Below, piece by piece: positions 21,481 to 32,560 of a stretch of DNA of 64,000 bases. The translations under genes were made by a program, and so were the position numbers. Position 1 is the first letter of the stretch. Every line of letters starts with the position of its first letter. The notes under the pieces are model-generated. The model saw only the letters and a list, made by a program, of their open reading frames with translations. It ran no database searches and had not been told where the DNA came from. Origin of the DNA: Opisthocomus hoazin (taxonomy: Eukaryota; Chordata; Aves; Opisthocomiformes; Opisthocomidae); NCBI RefSeq assembly GCF_030867145.1, contig NC_134454.1, forward strand, positions 71,406,308 through 71,470,307, written 5' to 3'.

Positions 21481-21631
21481 GCGTATTTTTTTTTTCTTTT
21501 TTTTTTTTTTTTTGTTATTATTATTATGATCACCGTCCCGGGCATTCTGAGCAGTTCAGAAGCGTGGGGACACCACATCCTTTTTAATCTTTTCCCAAAT
21601 TGGTGCCACTCTCTCTCTTTCTCCCCCTCCA

Positions 21632-21646
21632 CCCCCCCCCCCCCCC
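21632..21646 (+). repeat. Poly-C tract (15 bases)
   Basis: Run of 15 C; with 21732-21745 (14 C) and 21809-21823 (15 C) it forms a cluster of C tracts within 200 bases. Confidence 0.9.
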
Positions 21647-21999
21647 TAGCGCTCGCAGGGTGGATGCGGGGTGGCGTAGTGCCCTCTAACGGCACACGGC
21701 ACATCCACAGCCGACACCGAAACGCCCCTCACCCCCCCCCCCCCCGCACACCCGGGGCCGCGCTCACAACCTGACCCCCCTCCGCAGGGGACGGATCCTC
21801 TCCCGCCTCCCCCCCCCCCCCCCGCGCCCCGGGCACGGCTCGCCTCTCGCCCAGAAGCCGGGAGGGGGGTCCCTGGGGGTGGGGGTCCCGCCGGCAGCGC
21901 GGAGAGCACAGGCGGGTGCTCCCGGGCGGGGGGGGTGGGTCCGGAGGGCCGCGGCGCCGGGGCAGGCTCACCTTCCCTTACTCAGCCCGGGCGTGCGTG

Positions 22000-22260
22000 T
22001 GCCACAGCAATTGGCCAAGGCGGTGTTTATCCTGGTCATGTTTTCAGTCACAGAGAGGCATTTTCAGGCCGTTTTCCTGGAAACGAGACGCCGGGTGGTT
22101 CGATAAGGTTTGCACATGTGCTTCACGCGTGTATCGCCAGGAGATCAATGCGGTTGCGCTGGCGCGGAGATTTGTGTCACACCTGTTCTCTGACATCACG
22201 CAGAAACAGCTGCTGTCTCTTGCATCGCTTTTCTTTTTGCTTCTTCTCTTTTAAACGCTA
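22000..22260. promoter_or_regulatory. Candidate FST upstream regulatory segment 3
   Basis: Non-repetitive sequence with an NF1/CCAAT-like ATTGGCCAAGG, a STAT-type TTCCTGGAA (22075-22083 region) and a CRE-like TGACATCACGCA. No exon. Placed as regulatory only by motif content and position at the edge of the GC-rich domain. Confidence 0.3.
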
Positions 22261-25200
22261 AATGTCGGGTTTGTGTGTGGCAACGTGTCAGAGATATATT
22301 GTACCATCAGAAATGCTTTCTTCCTTCTCGCTGTATGTCTCCCTGTACGGCTCCCCCAGCCCTTTCTGCTCTGCCAACAATATCACATTTAAACTACCAA
22401 AAAAACCCAATAGGGTCGATCTGTAACAGAATTGTCAGGCAGCACACAAAAAGAGTGTTGTTCTCAGCCTGACAGGTTTTAAAACTTCTTTCTACCAAGA
22501 AGTGTACGCATTTTAATATACATTTTTGGATGTGAATCCAATCTTTGCAGCTGGCCCTTACCTCAGAATAATAAAGCCTTTTTAAAAAACTGTGTATACT
22601 AACATCTCAGACTTTTGGAAAGTTCAGATTTAGCTCTCAATTTCCATAAAATGTATGTCTTTGTCCTATCTGTAATATAGCTGTAGCTGCAACAGACTCC
22701 GTAATCCAAAATATTAAGTGGCCAGTCTCTGAGGAAAATTGCAGCAAAATACTGAGTAGGAGGAAAAATAATCCCCAAATGCAACCTTGTGTGACATGCG
22801 CTGTTAACATACACACATATATACACAGACACATACATGTGTGAGAAGTCAATATTCATTGTGCTGGTATAACATATTTCCTTTCACTCTCTTCCCCTCA
22901 ATGTACTGCCTCTCAACAGAGGAGCAGTTGCTTGTATCAAGAATGGACCACCTCGGGACCCTCTCTTCGATAAGGAGTGTGTCTGCATAAAGTTTTTCAA
23001 GGATGTGGATAGGACTTCAGGCAAAAGCTGGTTATCTGTAAGGGACTTGGATTCTGGGCAAGAGAAAACGGGAAGGCCTGTCCTGGCATTTCCCAGCCTG
23101 ACATTCAAGCAAGAGGAAAAAGGCTCAAACACCCTCCTGTGGTCCTGGATGTACGCATCATCCTACGAGGTTTCTCACACGACCGGCTTCTCCCACACAG
23201 CGAGTACTCACATAAAGGTAGAACGTCCTCTTCTGGTAGGAGAGAAGACTTGTTAGCTTCCTTTATTCCCATCTAATCGTCCTGATTATCACAAAAAGGA
23301 GGGTCCGTTTCTGGAAAATCACACTTTTACAAAGGTCCCCCTCTTTCACATCTCAGATGTCAGATTTAAGGACTTTTCTGAGCACCATTGCATTCTAGTG
23401 TTCTATAAGCTTTCCCTTTCTTCTTTTTTAATTCAGTATTGGGCAATGCTAGCCTTAAACAGCCTTTTCTGTAGAACTTTCTCATGCTGTTTCTCAGTGT
23501 AAAGTAGCATAAAAATTTAGAATACAAAGGTTAGTGTCTTGACTTGGCCAAGACTGTTCTATGAAAAACAAGCAAGCCAATTCCTGGTAAGAACAAGCCC
23601 CAAAATACATTAACTGAATTCTAATATTAGGTAGTAGATACGTGCGCTACTACATTGGAATTGTTCCTACACAGCAGTGAGACTGCTAAATGTAGAACTT
23701 GTATTTGTGAGTGTTGTGCTAATTAGGTGAATACAGTTCGATTGAACAGCTATTTTCTCTTTAAGCTGACCTAGAAGTTGTTGTCTATTTTCAGGCAGCA
23801 GGCAATGGATTGAATTAAGAGGTAGTAGGGATCTTACCTAATAAATACCACTGGTAAAAATGATGAAGGGAATACAAGTTTGACCACCAGTAGGCACTTA
23901 GCAAGTCACATCCAAAAAGCTGTCATCCCTTTTGACCAAGATGGCCAGACACATGTACGCTACCTGAAACTCCTCCCTGTGGTTCAGTGAAAAGAAGGAA
24001 CTGATCATCGTCAAGCAGTCCTCTTGTAGGTGAGCAATTTGCAGTTTTAATAGTTCACCCCATGACAGATGCTCAGATTGTCTGGAGGGCACCCTAAAGG
24101 TTTAGCCTGATTCATTGTGGTTCACATGAAGAAAAGGGGGACAGTGTGACTGTGAGTACTCTGATCTGAAATGTGGAAAGACACTTCTCTACATGATTTC
24201 AGAGAACAGAAAACAACTAGCAATGCGCACAGACCATGGAACTTCAAGGGCAGAAAAGATCTCCCCCCTTATTGGGACTGCAGTGTTGTCAATAGCACCA
24301 GGAATTCTGACATAGATTCTAAATGAAATTCCAAAAACTTAAAACTTAAAAAAAATAGTTAGAAAATGTAGTTATTGCTGGACACCTTCTCTAAACAGCC
24401 CTTTAGGATGCTACAGTTTTATAGGAACACCTAGATGCTAGAAAAGCAGCACCACCACCTCTAGGCAACCCATTTCCATGCAAAGGCTGAAGAAGCGGTG
24501 TAGTAGGAGGGAACATGGAAAGAGCAAAGCTGTCAGATAGAACAGCTGCTGGAAGGCCTTTTCAGCTTGGGCAGCATTAAGCTAACTGTTGGCTGTCTTA
24601 AGTCGTGTGCTAAGCGCAGAATGGCTCTTGCCCAGCTTCCTGACTGGCAAATTGCCTGTTCTACTTCGACAACTCTGCCAAGTGGAGCTGTGTCATACTG
24701 GGTGATAAAACTTCAAATTTTTAAGTTAAAATTATAGATGAGGAGCACGGTGCTTTAGGAACAGAGGGGTTATATGTGGTTATTGTACTTTTAAGGTCTG
24801 GAACATTTTGTGTGGCAGACTTCAAAAAACATGTCAGTTGGCAATCAGTTGCAGCTGGAATGGGACTGGAGACTAAACCCAAGATTAAACTGAGGACGGA
24901 CATAGTTTGTAAATAACTACTGTGAAAATTAAATTAATTTTTGCCATTACTTTATTTTTCTTCTTGTTAGTTTGATTCTATTAAAGTTAACATGGACGGC
25001 GTATCTGATTCATTGGATATGTGGAGTCACAACATTTTCTAATCCAAAAAAGGCTTTGTTTGAATGTAGATCCTGGCTTGGAGCTTAAATGGAATAAAAA
25101 TCACTGTTAAGAGTGATACCCATAGCCAGCTGTGACAAGCTGAATATAGCATGGTAAAAAGGGTAACAAATGGACAATTTCCAGCACAGTGCATGTATCT

Positions 25201-25493
25201 AGTGACGTACTGGATGTTGTTTCTAGACTGATAGAGTAGGAGCTTGAGTACGTCAATGTTACAGGCTTGTTAGGGACAGATCATTAACTTCTTATTGCAA
25301 GGTTTGTATTTACTTTATTGCCCATCAGGGAAGAGGATCAGTTTTAATGGTTTACTTTCAGCGATTAATGGAACCAAATGGATTTTAGACTGCTGTTTAG
25401 GCAGTGACAGCTTATTGGGACATCATGAGAATTGTCCTATGTGGTACACGTTGGTAAACTTCAATGTAATCTTGGTGCCCAAGCTATCCTGAA
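22261..25493. other. Intergenic, no gene recognised
   Basis: AT-rich FST upstream DNA. Short chance open frames only. No repeat I can name. Confidence 0.5.
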
Positions 25494-25664
25494 GGCATTG
25501 GAATAGGCTGCCCAGGGAAGTGGTGGAGTCACCATCCCTGGAGGTGCTTAAAAAATGTGTAGATATGGCACTTGAGGACATGGTTTAGCAGGCATGGTGG
25601 TGTTGGGTTGATGTTGGACTTGATGATCTTAGAGGTCTTTTCCAACCTTACTGATTCTATGATT
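25494..25664 (+). mobile_element. CR1 3' end fragment, plus strand
   Basis: About 170 bases from GGAATAGGCTGCCCAGGG through GTGGTGGAGTCACCATCC and GGACTTGATGATCTTAGAGG to the terminal GATTCTATGATTT. Same subfamily as 5757-6084 and 50301-50933. It is directly abutted by the next CR1 element. Confidence 0.9.
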
Positions 25665-26757
25665 TAAGTTCAGGAAGTGTGGGCTGGATGAGTGGACCAT
25701 GAGGTGGATTGAGAACTTGCTGAATGGCAGAACTCAGAGGGCTGTCATCAGCGGCGCTGGGTCTAGTTGGAGGCTGGTAACTAGTGGTGTCCCCCAGGGG
25801 TCAGTACTGGGCCCAGTCTTGTTCAACTTCATCAATGACCAGGATGAAGAGTTAGAGTGTACCCTCAGCAAGTTTGCTGATGACACCAAACTGGGAGGAT
25901 TGGTAGATACACCGGCAGCCTGTGCTGCCATTCAGTGAGACCTGGACAGGCTGGAGAGCTGGGTGCAAAGGAACCTGATGAAGTTCAACAAAGGCAAATG
26001 CAGGGTCCTGCACCTGGGGAGGAACAACCCCATGCACCAGTACAGGCTTGGGGCGGACCTGCTGGAGAGCAGCTCTGCGGAGAGGGACCTGGATGTCCTG
26101 GTGGACGACAGGTTAACCATGAGCCAGCAGTGTGCCCTGGCTGCCAAGAAGGCCAATGGGATCCCGGGGTGCATTAAGAGGAGTGTGGCCAGCAGGTCGA
26201 GGGAGGTTCTCCTTCCCCTCTACTCTGTCCTAGTGAGGCCCCATCTGGAGTACTGCGTCCAGTTCTGGGCTCCCCAATTCAAGAAAGAGGAGGAGCTACT
26301 GAAGAGAGTCCAGCAGAGGGCTACAAGGATGGTGAGGGGACTGGAACATCTCTCCTATGAGGAGAGACTGAGGGAGTTGGGCTTGTTCAGCCTGAAGAAG
26401 AGAAGGCTGAGAGGGGGCCTTCTAAATGCTTACAAATACCTGAAGGGTGGGTGTCAGGAGGATGGGGCCAAGCTCTTTTCAGTGGTGCCAAGCGACAGGA
26501 CAAGGGGCAATGGGCACAAACTGAAGGTTAGGAAGTTCCGTCTGAACATGAGGAAGAACTTCTTCCCTCTGAGGGTGACGGAGCACTGGAACAGGCTGCC
26601 CAGGGAGGTTGTGGAGTCTCCTTTGGAGATATTCAAGACCCACCTAGACGCGGTCCTGTGCAACCTGCTGTAGGTGACCCTGCTTTGGCAGGAGGGTTGT
26701 AGTAGATGACCCACAGGGGTCCCTTCCAAACCCTACCATTCTGTCACTCTGCGATGT
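25665..26757 (+). mobile_element. CR1 LINE, 5'-truncated, plus strand (copy 3)
   Basis: About 1.1 kb of CR1 in plus orientation, same subfamily as the long copies at 2461 and 27845 but inverted relative to them. It starts within the reverse transcriptase region (homologous to AGCTCAGGAAGTGTGG of copy 2). It carries the FADD box at 25873-25884, and ends after CCATTCTGTCACTCTGCGATG. One in-frame stop (TGA at 25936-25938) breaks ORF2. Confidence 0.92.
25699..26673 (+). pseudogene. CR1 ORF2 C-terminal part, one nonsense codon
   Basis: Reverse transcriptase palm and thumb region and C-terminal end, in one frame throughout, from [18 protein letters not shown] to the natural stop at 26671-26673. 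The TGA at 25936-25938 replaces the CGA arginine codon seen at the same place in copy 1. The catalytic FADD is present. One residue is missing in FINDQDEE compared with FFVNDLDEE. Non-functional fragment. Confidence 0.85.
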
Positions 26758-27844
26758 CACCTTCTAGTACTGTGTTGCACATGTTGGTGAATATATAGCA
26801 TGTGAGGAAAAAAATTAACTAGACAGAGCCCTCAGCAAAAATAATGATCTAAATGAGACTAACTGTGACAAAGAATTTTAGAGAAGTTAAGGTCATGGCT
26901 ATGATGGAAGCAAAGAAAAGCTTTTTGCCCAGTTGTGATGAGCTGCTTTGTTTTTATGAGAAGAAAAGGAGTGCCTCATGATTATCCCAATGCTTTCAAT
27001 ATATTTAGAAAAAGCACTTAGTGCTTAAACATTTTTATTTCAAGATGTAGTACAGCATCACACATGTATGACAACTCTTCACAGATCATCACAATTTTCA
27101 GTCCATTGCAATACACATTTCTGCTATCACATAAGCAACAGTGAATCTCCAAAATCAATTTTTAGCACAAATTGAAGGTATTACGCTACCTTAAGTAAAT
27201 GGCACTGCCACTCAGATGAGAGATGTTGAGATAGATACAGGCAGGAAAAGGGCTTTAGCCATTTTCCCAGATGGTTTGCCTATCCTATGTGACTCCAGCT
27301 TCTGCTCCCAAGTGTATGGCAGCCCATCTGCTAGCCTTGTATGAATAACTTGGGTAACTTGGACTTTACAAATGGTATTAAATGTCTTTGATTAGGCAAC
27401 AGAATCAAACACAAAAGGATGTGCCAAAAGACATATGGATAGCCTGTGGAATAGCAGGGGGAAAACCCATATCTCAACTAAATCTCTCTCCACTGGACAT
27501 CCTTTCTTGCTGCTGTCTTACTTTGTCTCCTTTACGCATGCAAAAACCCATGGATTGGCGCCATGTTTTAAAATGTGAAATGTTTCCTGAATGCATCATA
27601 AAATCCTGACATTCAGAATTTGGTCTGTATTAGGTGGCTGTCTTTTATCTACTACATTTACTGTTGAATCATATTTTTTTTTTTTTATGACAAACAATTA
27701 TCTGAGGTTTGCTCGTGAAGTTTGTGGCACTTTCTTTCATTACAGGCAGTAGAACATGACAGTGGTCTGGCCTATGTTCTGTGTAGTCCTTATTTCCAGC
27801 CTCATAGTTCCACCTTAGTTGCACACACTTGGAAGTCCCTATTT
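26758..27844. other. Spacer between two inverted CR1 copies
   Basis: Unique AT-rich sequence of about 1.1 kb. No gene recognised. Confidence 0.5.
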
Positions 27845-29622
27845 CACAGAATCACAGAATCACAGAATGGTAGGGGTTGGAAGGGACCCCTGTGGGTCAT
27901 CTAGTCCAACCCTCCTGCCGAAGCAGGGTCACCTACAGCAGGCTGCACAGGACCTTGTCCAGGCGGGTCTTGAATATCTCCAGAGAAGGAGACTCCACAA
28001 CCTCCCTGGGCAGCCTGTTCCAGTGCTCCATCACCCTCAGAGGGAAGAAGTTCTTCCTCATGTTCAGCTGGAAATTCCTAAGCTTCAGTCTGTGCCCATT
28101 GCCCCTTGTCCTGTCACTGGGCACCACTGAAAAGAGCTTGGCCCCATCCTCCTGACACCCACCCTTTAGGTATTTGTAAGCATTTAGAAGGTCCCCTCTC
28201 AGCCTTCTCTTCTTCAGGCTGAACAAGCCCAGCTCCCTCAGTCTCTCCTCGTAGGAAAGATGCTCCAGTCCCCTCATCACCCTCGTAGCCCTCTGCTGGA
28301 CTCTCTTCAGTAGCTCCTCCTCTTTCTTGAATTGGGGAGCCCAGAACTGGACGCAGTACTCCAGATGGTGCCTCACTAGGGCAGAGTAGAGGGGAAGGAG
28401 AACCTCCCTCGACCTGCTGGCCACACTCTTCTTGATGCACCCCAGGATCCCATTAGCTTTCTTGGCAGCCAGGGCACACTGTTGGCTCATGGTTAACCTG
28501 TCGTCCACCAGGACACCCAGGTCCCTCTCCGCAGAGCTGCTCTCCAGCAGGTCCGCCCCAAGCCTGTACTGGTGCATGGGGTTGTTCCTCTCCAGGTGCA
28601 GGACCCTGCATTTGCCCTTGTTGAACTTCATCAGGTTCCTTTGCACCCAGCTCTCCAGCCTGTCCAGGTCTCACTGAGCTTCTGCTGTATCTACCAATCC
28701 TCCCAGTTTGGTGTCATCAGCAAACTTGCTGAGGGTACATTCTGACTCTTCATCCAGGTCGTTGACGAAGAAGTTGAACAAGACTGGGCCCAGTACTGAC
28801 CCCTGGGGGACACCACTAGTTACCAGCCTCCAACTAGACTCAGCGCCACTGATGACAACCCTCTGAGTTCTGCCATTCAGCGAGTTCTCAATCCACCTCA
28901 CTGACCACTCATCCAATCCACACTTCCTGAGCTTCCCTAGGAGGATGTTATGGCAGACTGTGTCAAAAGCCTTGCTGAAGTCTAGGTAGATAACATCCAT
29001 GGCTCTCCCCTCATCTACCCAGCCAGTCACGCCATCGTAGAAAGCTATCAGATTGGTCAGAAATGATTTCCCCTTGGTGAATCCATGCTGACTACTCCTG
29101 ATAACCTTCTTTTCTTCCACTTGCTTGATGATGACCTCCAGGATAAGCTGCTCCATCACCTTTCCTGGGATGGAGGTGGGGCTGACCAGCCTGTAGTTCC
29201 CTGGGTCCTCCTTCTTGCCCTTTTTGAAGATTGGAGTGACACTGGCCTTTCTCCAGTCCTCGGGCACCTCTCCTGTCCTCCAGGACCTCTCAAAGATGAT
29301 GGAGAGTGGCTCAGCAATGACATCCGCCAGCTCCTTCAGCACTTGTGGGTGCATTCCATCGGGGCCCATGGATTTATGGGCGTTTAGATCCCTTAAACGA
29401 TCCCTCACACAGTCCTCCTCGACCAAGGGAAAGTCATCCTCTCTGTGGTCTGCTTCTCTTACCTCCGTGGCCTGGGATTCCTGAGGGCCTGCCTTGGCAC
29501 TGAAGACTGAAGCAAAGAAGGCATTCAGTAGCTCTGCCTTCTCTGCATCCTCCGTCACCAAGACATCCGCCTCATTCAGCAGCGGCCCCACATTGTCCCT
29601 AGCCTTCCTTTTGCTGCTGAAG
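27845..29622 (-). mobile_element. CR1 LINE, 5'-truncated, minus strand (copy 2)
   Basis: About 1.78 kb CR1 with 3' end at the low coordinate (CACAGAATCACAGAATCACAGAATGG). Same orientation, same subfamily and nearly the same length as copy 1 at 2461-4330, differing by only a few bases per hundred in the 3' part. Truncated at TTTGCTGCTGA near 29622. FADD box at 28713-28724. Confidence 0.95.
27933..29591 (-). pseudogene. CR1 ORF2 reverse transcriptase region, one nonsense codon
   Basis: One frame from [12 protein letters not shown].. through [31 protein letters not shown] and FADD to the natural stop at 27933. It is interrupted only by TGA at 28671-28673. Next to it, a short deletion has removed the GCAAI-type residues found in copies 1 and 3. 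Copy 3 has the same CGA-to-TGA change at the same codon. Confidence 0.88.
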
Positions 29623-32159
29623 TTTCCAAGTCTAAACTCAGTCTGCTTCTAGTCCCTCATCACACTTTTCAGCTCTATCCTGCTGAGCTCATTGAAATTT
29701 TGAGCTCCTTCACAGGATTCAAAAGGAAGATGAAACTCTGCGGTGGTGATGGTGAGAAGGCGGTGTAGCCTGCTTTCCAGCTTTGTGTATAAAGGAGGCC
29801 ATCTCTGCAAATGGGAAAAGTCACAATATAGTCCAAAATCCATCTGTGAGAGCATCCAAACTCCTGCTAAGCTTCATGCTTTAACAGTGCCATCCACTAC
29901 GTTAGAGGCAAACCCAGAAAATCTGAGAGAGTCTTGGCAGGCCCCTGCTTCTCTACAGTGATGCATCAGTAACATTTAACTAGAGGTCTCACTCCTCTCA
30001 CTACAGGTTCTCACGAGGCTCTGCTTTTAATGGCTGCTCACCTCAGTGAGCTGCAGTATTGCTGAGGTGAAGTGTCCTGAATCTATGCATATTTTGAGGT
30101 TTGACTCAAAAAAGTCAGCTTAAGTAAGTAGTTTTTAACAGAGTTCTCTTTCTTTCCTACTTTCTGGTTTCTGAGATGGCTATCATGTTTTCAGGTCTTC
30201 CCACAGAACAATGACACTCTGCACATAATTTAAAAAAAAATGAAAGCTGAGATTCTGATATGATGTCTGGATTCCAGTAGCTAGTGTTTTAAGAACACCA
30301 AACATGTGCTTGATAGAAATGCTAGAATTTCCAACTAGGAAGTTTAGGCCTGAAAGATATAGGGCTGTGCTGGCCTTGAAAGATGTGAAAGCCGAATGGC
30401 AAAAGTGGCCTGCTTTATGGAAATGTGATTGTCAGAGAAAGACACTTTTCTTCATATTAATTTACAGAAACTCAAGAGCTTTTGTTGGAGGGGCAGGGGA
30501 GAGGGAAGGGAAAGGATAGTGTAGGGGTGTATAATGGAGTAATTAGAACCTTCGGAGAGCACTGTAAAGTAGGGAATCAAAACAAACTTGTGCTATTAGA
30601 TTTCCATTGGTGTTCATGGTATTTTGGCAGAGGAAGAACAAAAAACCCACATTTAAATAGGGATCTTAGCAGTGAACAGATAGTAAGGGAGGTTTGGAGG
30701 AACAACTTGAAAATCTGAAAATACGTTAATTTAGAACAATGTTCACTACTCCAAACTGACATATTTACAAAGAGTTCATAAAATAAGAGACACTTCTTGA
30801 GGACTAAGGATGAATTCTGTTAGCTCCATTCTTCTTAGATGTCTTCATTGTGTGTGTAACTTGCTCACCTATTGGTAAAACAAAGGAAAACAGAAACCAG
30901 GAAAGCGTTCCTGAGAAGACCTATGTCAAAACTGGTTTCACATCCATTAGGTGGAAAGACAGTACATCCACAGCCAAGTGAATGCTTTATCCGCAAAATT
31001 TTGAAGTGTGGTTTAGTAGCCTGCTACTAAGTAAAACACAGATCCTTAGAAGAATTTACAGAGATGAAGACATAACAAAGCGAGACAATAAGAGACTCAT
31101 TTAAGCATCAGACTCTGTGTGCTATTTGGCTCAAACTGCAATATCCCAAAATTCAATACTGCAAGTGAAGTAACTGACTCTTTTGAGAGAAATAACAGCA
31201 TACCAACAAGGTAACTTGCAATGTCTGGAACCACTTACAAATGAAATAAAAGTCCTTGTTTTACCCTGTCTTGTTTAAAGATGCACATAGTTTTTAGGAT
31301 CTTCTTTAAGCCTCCTAAAAAACTGTTAGCACATGCTCATGATTTTTATACTGCAGCAGGACATTTGCAGCTAATTTTTGTCTTTTTCTAGGATATTCTA
31401 ATAAGAGTGCAGTATGAGGGTGTTGACTGTATTAATTTTCTTTCTAAAAAAGAGAAAAATTCCAAAAGGTACTTGGAGTTTCTCAGAAATAATATTATAT
31501 TCTTTTCACAGAAAAGGGAGGTCAAATCCTGAACAGGTTCCAACCCCAAGATAAAAAAAAGTAACGACACAAAGATGAATGGTCACAGATAACAGTATGT
31601 CTGGATGTGGTGAGAGAAGGTAGATAGTAGTGGCTTATTTGCAATTAATTTTTTTCTTTTTATTATTTTAATATTTTGCTTAAAGTGATAGGAAGTTTTT
31701 GATTCAACTTCAGCAATGTCCTTTTAGATGCAGAGTCAAGATCCTCTTCAAACCTGATCTCTCTTTTTTGAGCATTCCTGTTCAGACAAGATATACAGGT
31801 AGAAGTGATGTCTGTTATTAGACCAGGACCCATCAGTTTATCGGTTACATTGTTACCATGCATGGCCTGTTATTTCAGCCAAACTCTTCTGCAAGAATTC
31901 CCTTTTTTATGCTGTAAACATGCTTCATCTTTAATAAATTAGTTCTTCTGTATGCTGGAGGAAAAGTGACATCATTTAGCACCTTCTTTTGATGTCTTAC
32001 CATCAGAGGAGTTTTCTTAGGCAGCAAACTCAAGCTGAGAAAGATTTGGGGGGGGGGCTTTGAAGGCTCACACACAAGGGGAGGGGGACAAGGACAACCT
32101 CTAGGGGTTTTAAGCTTCTCAAAATGATCTTGCAAGAAACACTAGCAGTGTAAAGTAGA
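29623..32159. other. Intergenic, no gene recognised
   Basis: AT-rich FST upstream DNA without recognised repeats or exons. Confidence 0.5.
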
Positions 32160-32560
32160 GGCTGTACCGCTCTATTTGGACAAAGAAAAGGAGCACTACG
32201 CTGGGGCAGAGCCCACCGTCCTGCCTGCTGCTGCTGCTGCTTCGGCTGGTCCTTCAGGCACAACCCTCTAGTGGAACAGGATGGGATTTCAGTTGTGTGT
32301 CGGAAACGTCTCCAGCCTCTTTCAAGCGATGTGCCACCAGGGATGCTCCCCCTGACACCACTCTGATTGCATCCGAGCTCTGACACCCTGAAAGGCCGTG
32401 CAGGAAGACAGATGTTTAGCATGCAGCTGTCCAGAGGGGCATTTCTGCTGTGTTCCGTGAGGAGTGCTCCCACCAAGTCCATGGGAACCCTGTGGTCTGA
32501 GGTTTGAGAGGTGTGCTGCCCTCGCAGATGTCCTGCCTCTGCCTGGTTAGCTCATACCAC
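32160..32560. other. GC-richer island of unknown nature
   Basis: A 400-base patch of clearly higher GC than its surroundings with a short (CTG/CAG)5 run at 32228-32242 and a 150-codon open frame on the minus strand (32030-32482). The translation has no similarity I recognise and no splice or codon-bias support, so I do not call a gene. Could be an old GC-rich transposon, an untranslated exon or a regulatory island. Confidence 0.3.

Noticed and set aside
32030..32482. 150-codon minus-strand frame with QQQQQ
   Set aside because: The glutamines come from a short CTG run; the rest has no recognisable domain or exon boundary.
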